This document shows, in pieces, positions 1 to 5,177 of a DNA stretch of 5,235 bases; the first letter of the stretch is position 1; every line of letters begins with the position of its first letter. The stretch covers positions 1 through 5,235 of the forward strand of contig DSAR01000240.1 of NCBI GenBank assembly GCA_011046405.1, in the 5' to 3' direction. A model generated the notes under the pieces. The model saw nothing but the letters and a program-made list of their open reading frames with translations, was not told the origin of the DNA and did no database searches. Position numbers and translations under genes: made by a program. The DNA is from Chloroflexota bacterium (GTDB taxonomy: Bacteria > Chloroflexota > Anaerolineae > B4-G1).

Positions 1-58
1 GAGCACAAAGGGGCGAGCACAAAGGGTGACCACAAAAGGGCGACCACAAGGGTCGCCC
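1..58. repeat. degenerate tandem repeat, unit GASCACAAAGGG-like
   Basis: Four successive related units can be read directly: 1-14 (GAGCACAAAGGGGC), 15-27 (GAGCACAAAGGGT), 28-41 (GACCACAAAAGGGC) and 42-54 (GACCACAAGGGTC), followed by GCCCCTACGG. Unit length varies between 13 and 14 bases. The element ends about 40 bases before the first plausible rlmN start, and the window begins inside it, so its full length is unknown. From memory, similar GGGCGACCACAAGGGTCGCCC-type intergenic elements recur in GC-rich bacteria such as Chloroflexota; I could not check this. It has no coding potential I can support. Confidence 0.75.
38..58. repeat. perfect 8-bp inverted repeat (hairpin)
   Basis: GGGCGACC (38-45) and GGTCGCCC (51-58) are exact reverse complements separated by the 5-base loop ACAAG. 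The stem is formed by the last tandem unit and the bases after it. There is no downstream T-run, so a classical intrinsic terminator is not supported. It could be a structured repeat end or a transcript-stabilising hairpin upstream of rlmN. Confidence 0.7.
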
Positions 59-101
59 CTACGGATGCGGGGGGATGACGGCATGGAAATGATTGGGCAT
101 T

Positions 102-1061
102 ATGACGTATGCAACGGACCGGATGGTGGGAAATTGTTGTAATTTTGAACAGATGACCGATCTGCCGCGCGCGTTGCGGGAATGGTTGGCGGGCGAGATG
201 GCGCTCTACGTGCCGCCGGTCCTGGCCAGCCAGGAGGCGCCCGGCGGCGAGACCCGCAAGGATCTACTGGAAATGGCCGACGGGGCGCAGGTTGAGGTGG
301 TGCTGTTGCGATATGGGACGCGGCGCAGCGTGTGCGTCTCGACGCAGGTGGGATGCGCTTGTGGGTGCCTCTTCTGCGCCACTGGCCAGATGGGCTTCGT
401 GCGCGATCTCTCGGCGGGCGAGATTGTCTTGCAGGTGGTGCACGTCCAGCGGGCGCTGGCGGCGCAGGGCGAGCGGCTTTCTAACGTGGTACTGATGGGG
501 ATGGGCGAGCCGCTGTTGAACGCCGACGCGACGCTGGCGGCGGTCCGCCGGATGGTCGATCCGCGCGGATTGGGGCTGCCGGCGCGCCGGATCACGCTCA
601 GCACGGTCGGAATCGTGCCCGGTATCGCGCGCCTGGCCGAGGAGGACGTGGGGATCGGATTGGCCGTCTCGCTCCACGCCGCGACCGACGCCGTGCGCGA
701 GCGCTTGGTCCCGATCAACCGCCGCTATCCCCTGGATACGTTGTTCGCGGCCCTGCGAGAGTACACCGAGCGGACGCAGCGCCGGGTGATGGTCGAGTGG
801 CTGGTGCTGGACGGCGTCAACGACGGGCCGGAGCAAGCGCGGGTGCTGGTGGATCGCCTGAACGGCCTGCCGGTGCACGTTAACCTCATCCGCCTGAATC
901 CGACCGGGGGCTACGAGGGAATCCCTGCGTCCTCCGAGGCGATGGAAGCGTTCGCCCGGGTGCTGGATCGGGCCGGTATTCCCCACACGATGCGTCAGCG
1001 CCGGGGTGGGGCAATTCAGGCAGGCTGCGGACAGTTATGGGTGGAGAGATGCAGCGGCTGA
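102..1061 (+). CDS. rlmN: RlmN, dual-specificity 23S rRNA/tRNA adenine-C2 methyltransferase (short N-terminus)
   Basis: This radical-SAM enzyme methylates C2 of A2503 in 23S rRNA and, in studied members, A37 of some tRNAs, in the cytoplasm. Counting residues from a TTG at 93, the 4Fe-4S motif CxxxCxxC is C88/C92/C95 in VGCACGCLFCATGQMGF. The RNA-adduct-resolving cysteine is C81, seven residues upstream (as C118 stands to C125 in E. coli). The methyl-carrying cysteine is C312 in GCGQL near the C-terminus. GMGEP (136-140), STVG (170-173) and SLHA (193-196) are family SAM-site motifs, and the tail is complete. The ATGxxGF context favours RlmN over Cfr. About 320 residues is short for the family (roughly 345-390). 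Homology begins near FEQMTDLPRALREWL, so most of the N-terminal accessory domain is missing. The start is uncertain: TTG 93 (in-frame TGA at 90-92 just before it), ATG 102 or ATG 123. None has a strong Shine-Dalgarno; ATG 102 is chosen for its codon. Confidence 0.93.
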   Translation: MTYATDRMVGNCCNFEQMTDLPRALREWLAGEMALYVPPVLASQEAPGGETRKDLLEMADGAQVEVVLLRYGTRRSVCVSTQVGCACGCLFCATGQMGFVRDLSAGEIVLQVVHVQRALAAQGERLSNVVLMGMGEPLLNADATLAAVRRMVDPRGLGLPARRITLSTVGIVPGIARLAEEDVGIGLAVSLHAATDAVRERLVPINRRYPLDTLFAALREYTERTQRRVMVEWLVLDGVNDGPEQARVLVDRLNGLPVHVNLIRLNPTGGYEGIPASSEAMEAFARVLDRAGIPHTMRQRRGGAIQAGCGQLWVERCSG

Positions 1062-1082
1062 TTATCGTGAGCGTGCACTCTG

Positions 1083-1091
1083 TGGTACAAT
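1083..1091 (+). promoter_or_regulatory. candidate extended -10 promoter upstream of the helicase gene
   Basis: TGGTACAAT matches the sigma-70 extended -10 consensus TGnTATAAT at all but one base of the hexamer (TACAAT). It lies 22 bases after the rlmN stop and reads toward the helicase gene. No convincing TTGACA box sits 16-18 bases upstream, which extended -10 promoters can do without. Transcription would start near 1098, just before octamer array 1, so the array would lie in the 5' untranslated region. The call rests on motif and position only. Confidence 0.45.
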
Positions 1092-1126
1092 GGGGGATGG
1101 GTCGGCAAATTGCTAAACTGGTATAT

Positions 1127-1135
1127 TGGTATAAT
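1127..1135 (+). promoter_or_regulatory. perfect extended -10 element inside array 1 (first copy)
   Basis: TGGTATAAT is an exact TGnTATAAT sequence formed at a C-unit/A-unit junction. The array's 8-bp phase puts possible -35-like YTGGTA boxes 14 or 22 bases upstream, so a standard 17-base spacer is not available and activity would depend on the extended -10. Promoter function is inferred. Confidence 0.35.
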
Positions 1136-1166
1136 GGTAAACTGGTATATTGGTAAACTGGTATAT

Positions 1167-1175
1167 TGGTATAAT
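1167..1175 (+). promoter_or_regulatory. perfect extended -10 element inside array 1 (second copy)
   Basis: This is a second exact TGGTATAAT, 40 bases after the first and 52 bases before the helicase ATG. Predicted initiation near 1182 would give a leader of about 45 bases. A third copy at 1191-1199 reads CGGTATAAT: it keeps the perfect TATAAT but has lost the TG of the extended element. Confidence 0.38.
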
Positions 1176-1215
1176 GGTAAACTGGTATATCGGTATAATG
1201 GTAAACTGGTGAACT

Positions 1216-1220
1216 GGGGA
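1216..1220 (+). promoter_or_regulatory. putative ribosome-binding site deciding the helicase start
   Basis: GGGGA lies 6 bases before ATG 1227, inside the decayed last octamer TGGGGAAA. It is the only purine-rich Shine-Dalgarno-like stretch near the 5' end of the gene. It supports ATG 1227 over the repeat-encoded in-frame TTG at 1110. Confidence 0.5.
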
Positions 1221-1226
1221 AATCGG

Positions 1227-3386
1227 ATGGTTTTACCGCTGTTGGTCGAGCGTCAGCGTGAGTTGGTCGAGCGGCCTATTGAATCCAAAATATTCCTGGA
1301 AGGGCCGGCTGGCGCTGGCAAGACGACGAGCGGCGTCGCCCGACTCCTTCATCTGTTAGAGTCTGGCGTCCCGGCCCGTTCGATCCTGGTCATCGTGCCC
1401 CAGCGTACCTTGGCCGATCCCTATTATGACGCTCTGCGCCGCTCGACCGGCCCCACCGGTGCCAGCGGGCAGGTGACCGTCTTCACCGTAGGTGGCCTGG
1501 CCCAGCGCATGGTCGATCTCTTCTGGCCGTTGATCGCCGAGGAGGCTGGTTTTGCCAATCCCGAGCAACCGCCCGTGTTCCTCACGTTGGAGACGGCCCA
1601 ATACTACATGGCTCGCCTGGTGCGCCCGCTGCTGCTGGAAGAAGATTTTTTCGAGAGCATCGTCATCGACCGCAACCGGCTCTACAGCCAGATCATCGAC
1701 AACCTCAACAAGGCGGCCGTGGTGGGCTTCCCCCACACCGAGATCGGTGAGCGCTTGAAGGCGGCCTGGGGCGGTGAGCAGGCACAGCGGCGCATCTACG
1801 ATGAGGCCCAGGCGTGTGCAAATCGTTTTCGCCGCTATTGCCTGGAACATAACCTGCTCGATTTCTCGCTCCAGATCGAGGTTTTCTGCCAGCACCTGTG
1901 GCCGCTGCCGATGTGCCGGGAGTACATCCTGGAGACGTACCGACACCTCATCGTGGAGAACGCCGAGGAGGACACCCCCGTGGCTCACGATTTGCTGGGC
2001 CAGTGGCTGTCGCACTGCCAGTCGGCCTTCGTCATCTACGACCAGGACGCGGGTTACCGGCGTTTCTTGGGCGCCGACCCGGAGAGCGCCCGCCGATTGG
2101 GCGATTTGTGCGACGAGCGGATTGGATTCGCCGATTCCTTCGTGACGTCGCCGGCGTTGCAGGCGCTGGAATGTGGGTTGAGCCGAGCGCTGGGCCGGGA
2201 GACGAGCGCCCACCGTTCCCCGTCCGATTCAAAGACCGTCGCCCGCGAGGCGCTGGTCTACAAGGCCCACCGCTACTACCCGGAGATGCTCGATTGGGTC
2301 GCCGGGCAGATCGCCGACCTGGTGCACGAGGCGCACACGCCGCCCAACGAGATCGTCGTCCTGGCCCCATTTCTAAGTGATGCCCTGCGCTTTTCGCTGA
2401 TGAACCGGCTGGACCGGCTCGGCGTGCCATCCCGCTCTCACCGGCCCTCGCGGGCGTTGCGCGATGAGCCCGCAGCGCGCTGTCTGCTTACCTTGGCCGC
2501 CCTGGCCCATCCAACCTGGGGGATCAACCCGCCCCGCTACGACGTGGCCTACGCCCTGGTGCAGGCCATCGGCGGGATGGACCTGGTGCGGGCGCAGCTC
2601 TTGGCCGAGATTGTCTATCGTCAGCGAGAGGGGATGCCTGTGCTGAGCTCCTTCGAGCAGATCAAGCCGGACATGCAGGAGCGGCTGACCTTCGTGTTGG
2701 GCGGGCGCTACGAACGATTGCGCGAGTGGATCGAGAGTTATAGCGGGGCTGACGGTGATGGGGCCACTGTGCCGTTGGATCATTTCTTGAGTCGCCTGTT
2801 CGGTGAGGTGCTTTCCCAGGAGGGCTTTGGTTTCCATAGCGATGCGGATAGCAAGCATCCGTACGACGCTGCGCGAGTGGCCAACGACCTGATCGAATCG
2901 GTGCGCAAGTTTCGCTGGGTGGCGGCCGAGCGACTGGACCGGGACGAGAATGGGAACAAGCCGTTGGGCCAGGAGTACCTGGAGATGGTCCAGGATGGCG
3001 TCATCGCCGCGCAGTACATCTTCGGTTGGCAGCTCCGACCGGAAGACGCGGTTCTCCTGGCCCCGGCCTACACATTCTTGATGCGCAACCGCCCGGTCGA
3101 TTACCAGTTCTGGCTCAACGTCGGCGGACGCGGGTGGTGGGAGCGCCTCTACCAGCCGCTCACTCAACCCTACGTCCTCAACCGGCATTGGCCCCGCGAC
3201 GCCGTGTGGACTGATACCGACGAGGTCGCCGCCCGGCGCTCGGCCCTTTCCAGCCTCGTCCTGGGCCTGGTCCGCCGCTGCCGCCGCCGAATCTACCTGG
3301 GCCTGAGCGAATTGGGCGAACAGGGGTATGAACAAAAAGGCCCGCTGCTCCAGGCTGTCCAGGTTGGTATATTGGTAAACTGGTAA
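1227..3386 (+). CDS. UvrD/AddB-like superfamily 1 helicase-type ATPase, divergent, no nuclease domain
   Basis: The product is 719 residues from ATG 1227. Walker A GPAGAGKTT is at 26-34, a motif Ia-like ILVIVPQ at 53-59, and the motif II equivalent LIVENAEEDTP at 241-251. A motif III-like block, IYDQDAGYRRFLGAD, is at 270-284 (compare GDxDQSIYxFRGA of UvrD). NEIVVLAPF followed by NRLDRLGVP (374-401) resembles the start of the UvrD C-terminal helicase domain. RCRRRIYLGLSELG (684-697) stands where motif VI (TRAxxxLYL) is expected. Such proteins move on DNA in repair or recombination; AddB/RecB-type partners resect ends. No PD-(D/E)XK nuclease domain or Fe-S cysteine set follows, unlike full AddB. 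Motif II lacks the canonical DE pair (E244-N245), so ATP hydrolysis may be weak or altered. The longer in-frame TTG start at 1110 would add 39 repeat-encoded residues and is rejected. The last residues VGILVNW and the stop lie in array 2, so the native C-terminus may be replaced. No nuclease gene is adjacent. Fold confidence is high, exact role low. Confidence 0.8.
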   Translation: MVLPLLVERQRELVERPIESKIFLEGPAGAGKTTSGVARLLHLLESGVPARSILVIVPQRTLADPYYDALRRSTGPTGASGQVTVFTVGGLAQRMVDLFWPLIAEEAGFANPEQPPVFLTLETAQYYMARLVRPLLLEEDFFESIVIDRNRLYSQIIDNLNKAAVVGFPHTEIGERLKAAWGGEQAQRRIYDEAQACANRFRRYCLEHNLLDFSLQIEVFCQHLWPLPMCREYILETYRHLIVENAEEDTPVAHDLLGQWLSHCQSAFVIYDQDAGYRRFLGADPESARRLGDLCDERIGFADSFVTSPALQALECGLSRALGRETSAHRSPSDSKTVAREALVYKAHRYYPEMLDWVAGQIADLVHEAHTPPNEIVVLAPFLSDALRFSLMNRLDRLGVPSRSHRPSRALRDEPAARCLLTLAALAHPTWGINPPRYDVAYALVQAIGGMDLVRAQLLAEIVYRQREGMPVLSSFEQIKPDMQERLTFVLGGRYERLREWIESYSGADGDGATVPLDHFLSRLFGEVLSQEGFGFHSDADSKHPYDAARVANDLIESVRKFRWVAAERLDRDENGNKPLGQEYLEMVQDGVIAAQYIFGWQLRPEDAVLLAPAYTFLMRNRPVDYQFWLNVGGRGWWERLYQPLTQPYVLNRHWPRDAVWTDTDEVAARRSALSSLVLGLVRRCRRRIYLGLSELGEQGYEQKGPLLQAVQVGILVNW

Positions 3387-3444
3387 ACTGGTATATTGGT
3401 AAACTGGTAAACTGGTATATTGGTAAACTGGTGAATGGGTATGT
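3365..3444 (+). repeat. octamer tandem array 2 (10 units), overlapping the helicase 3' end
   Basis: Ten gap-free octamers run from 3365: B-A-A-B-A-A-B-A, then the variants TGGTGAAT (3429) and GGGTATGT (3437), with A = TGGTAAAC and B = TGGTATAT. The B-A-A block is a 24-bp higher-order unit repeated almost three times, a different arrangement from the A-B-C of array 1. The helicase stop TAA (3384-3386) is part of an A unit. No C unit is present, so no TATAAT arises here; the closest is TATATT. A 29-base stretch, 3381-3409, is identical to 1135-1163 in array 1. The next gene's ribosome-binding site begins two bases after the array. Confidence 0.93.
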
Positions 3445-3445
3445 G

Positions 3446-3452
3446 GGAGAGG
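3446..3452 (+). promoter_or_regulatory. putative ribosome-binding site of the broken phosphatase-like gene
   Basis: GGAGAGG lies 5 bases before ATG 3458 and is the best Shine-Dalgarno match in the window. It supports ATG 3458 over the upstream in-frame GTG at 3431, whose first codons derive from octamer array 2. Confidence 0.6.
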
Positions 3453-3644
3453 TATTGATGCAGGTGATCAACAAGTTATCGAAATTTCCATTCCACTCAA
3501 TCCTATTGAGCATTTATCCCATCATGAATTTGTTTGGCCGAAATATCGTGTATATTGCATTCGAGGACACCTTTCGATCTCTGGCATGGTCCGTCGCTCT
3601 CGTCATCGTTTTACTGCTCGGTTTTTACGTCATCTTGAAAGATT

Positions 3645-3664
3645 GGGAAAAAGCCGGCTCTTGT
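3645..3664 (+). other. frameshift zone in the phosphatase-like gene
   Basis: Upstream of this zone the family-like reading is KDWEK in the frame of ATG 3458. Downstream it is LLCLLLVLLFFSFGHV, one frame back (-1). The zone holds GGGAAAAAG, and loss of one A from an original six-A run is the simplest cause. Either frame stays open for some distance on both sides, so the exact base cannot be fixed from one sequence. Confidence 0.7.
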
Positions 3665-4110
3665 GTTTGTTGCTTGTGCTCCTGTTCTTCTCCTTTGGTC
3701 ACGTCGCTCATTTAATCGAAACGTGGATGGCTCGAAGGGATATGACGTTTGACGTCTCGATACTGGTCTGGGTGTGGTTGTTTGCTTTTCTCCTGCTCAC
3801 ATTTGTCATTCTCCGGGTCGAGTTGCCAGAGATGAGTACCGAGTTCTTGAACGTCAGTAGCCTGGTTTTATTCATCTTTCCGTTAATAACCATCATCCCA
3901 CACATTGTTGCGGATAAGGGTTACGGCCAATCTGAGCGAGACGTTCTGTCGCAAATGCGTGGCGAAGCGCAGGCCGAAGCGTCGTTGCGCGAGATGCCTG
4001 AATCTGAACCCCCAGACATCTATTACATCATTCCGGATGGATACGTGAGGTCTGATATTCTCGAGGAGTTCTATAATTATGATAATTCTTCTTTCACGAG
4101 GGCATTGGAG

Positions 4111-4113
4111 TAG
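4111..4113 (+). other. in-frame premature TAG stop in the phosphatase-like gene
   Basis: The frame reads SFTRALE, TAG, RGFYIVSSSHSNYLN with no shift across the stop. Relatives as I remember them have a charged residue (E or K) before RGFY, so a single GAG-to-TAG or AAG-to-TAG change explains it. Coding similarity resumes at the very next codon. Confidence 0.85.
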
Positions 4114-5177
4114 CGGGGATTTTATATTGTCTCGTCCAGCCACTCAAATTATTTGAACACGACGTATTCGTTGAACACCGCTTTAAATTTGATCTATTTC
4201 CACGAACTCCCGACGTCGATTTTCAGAAAAGCCAGATGCAATCTGTACGTCAACTACGTCAATGATTTTCTTCGCCAGCAAGGTTACCAAATTGTGGTAT
4301 TCGATTCTGGGACCAGTGACACGAATCAACAGCATGCCGATATTTTTGTATCTCCGCCATCAGAGCAATTGGCAGGGGAGGAGACGGTCAATCCCTTCGA
4401 GCGCTTGTTGTTACGAACGACACTGGGGTTACTATTTTTCGAAAGAGAGTCCCTCGCCGAGAGACCTGGCGACGGCGTAATTGCGTCGGCGAATCGCGAG
4501 CTTGATGTGCGTCGAGCGCGCATCGAACACGCGTTCACCCATCTTCCGGATTACGCAGACCAGGAAGGGCGTTATTTTTTGTTCGCCCACATTTACCTGC
4601 CCCATTTTCCATTCCTGTACGGCCCAGATGGAGAGGCGTTACCCTATCACGAGAATGTCAATCTATATTGGTATCAAGTCGAACCAGAGAACTATGTTGA
4701 GTATTACACCTATCAAATTGACTACTTGAACCAGGCGATACTCGACACAGTTGATGCCATATTGGAAAAATCAGAAAAGCCTGTCGTCATTATTTTGCAA
4801 TCGGATCACGGCGACGAAAAATACCTGGGTTGGCATGCGCCGAGCACTCAAGGGGTAAACGTTCGCTCCGCCGCTTTCAGCGCAATTTATTTTTCAGATC
4901 ACGTGTATGATGCACTCTATCCCACGATGACGACGGTCAATACGTTCAGAGTGACGTTGAACCATTGGTTTGGCACGCAATATCCATTACTCCCAGATAA
5001 AGTCTTTTTTCACGAACATACCGCCTTGACGTCTTTCAACACAAAGCCGAAGTTTGTTGACAGTTGTGCACAATTCAACATATGCTTGCCCGCTCATCCC
5101 GATTAACCGCGACGAATTAAGTTAGTAATCAGAAACTATTTTTCACCCCGATAACCTGCCAGACCGTTAAGCGATTC

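Larger units (their letters stand above)
1111..1214 (+). repeat. octamer tandem array 1 (13 units, period exactly 8 bp)
   Basis: Thirteen consecutive octamers fit without any gap. The types are A = TGGTAAAC, B = TGGTATAT and C = TGGTATAA. Starting at 1111 (TGCTAAAC, a variant A) the order is A-B-C-A-B-A-B-C-A-B-C-A-A; the second-to-last C reads CGGTATAA (1191) and the last A reads TGGTGAAC (1207). An A-B-C block forms a 24-bp higher-order unit seen three times. A decayed fourteenth unit, TGGGGAAA (1215-1222), contains the putative ribosome-binding site of the next gene. One frame is open across the array, but the encoded N/W/Y/I/G-rich peptide is a by-product of the repeat. Its relatives lie at 3365-3444 and, inverted, at 5178-5235. 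Confidence 0.93.
3458..5106 (+). pseudogene. broken membrane-anchored alkaline-phosphatase/sulfatase-superfamily protein (LTA-synthase-like layout)
   Basis: Three segments join into one 549-residue protein: 3458 to about 3650 in one frame, about 3652-4110 in the -1 frame, and 4114-5106 in that same frame after a TAG at 4111. Restoring one A in the A-run 3648-3652 gives DWEKSRLLCLLLVLLFF across the break. Reconstructed membrane helices lie near residues 12-30, 41-60, 68-88, 100-119 and 130-151. The extracytoplasmic domain follows: PDIYYIIPDGY with probable metal ligand D194, then SNYLNTTYSLN with candidate nucleophile T235. HIYLPHFPF (H378, H383) and the metal motif SDHGD (449-453) come next, then a complete C-terminal block around LYPTMTTVNTFRVTLNHWFG. 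Family members hydrolyse or transfer phosphate or sulfate esters at the envelope; the substrate is unknown. The TAG lies between D194 and T235, so neither fragment holds a full active site. Five helices plus this domain recall LtaS, but identity is not established. Sequence error is the main alternative to true decay. Confidence 0.82.

Noticed and set aside
206..986. Long minus-strand open frames antisense to rlmN
   Set aside because: They are antisense shadows of a well-recognised GC-rich gene; the translations are R/P/S/H-rich with no family motif.
102..1061. Cfr-type antibiotic-resistance methyltransferase instead of RlmN
   Set aside because: The cluster context VGCACGCLFCATGQMGF and the overall motif set fit RlmN. 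The short length is explained by the missing N-terminal domain.
1110..1226. A 39-residue N-terminal extension of the helicase from a TTG at 1110, rich in N, W, Y, I, G, K and V
   Set aside because: It is a direct translation of octamer array 1, has no ribosome-binding site of its own, and ATG 1227 follows GGGGA at a good distance just before the conserved domain.
1356..3335. Long minus-strand open frames (1356-2213, 2032-2430, 2373-3335) antisense to the helicase
   Set aside because: They come from the codon bias of the opposite strand; no motif or start signal supports them, and the plus strand has ordered helicase motifs throughout.
3178..3513. A minus-strand frame containing repeated TSLPIYQF peptides
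   Set aside because: The peptide repeat is the reverse translation of octamer array 2, not a real repeat protein.
3644..3655. Programmed -1 ribosomal frameshifting at GGGAAAAAG
   Set aside because: In the upstream frame the codons are GAA AAA, giving G GAA AAA, which does not fit the X XXY YYZ slippery pattern. The gene also has a separate nonsense codon, so decay or error is simpler.
4153..5106. An independent gene starting at TTG 4153
   Set aside because: The same frame continues upstream through RGFYIVSSSHSNY to the TAG at 4111, and the amino-terminal half of the domain lies before the stop. It is the rest of one broken gene.
5115..5145. A terminator after the phosphatase-like gene (short complementary bases before TTTTT)
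   Set aside because: Only a 4-bp stem (TAGT/ACTA) with a long loop can be drawn, too weak for an intrinsic terminator.
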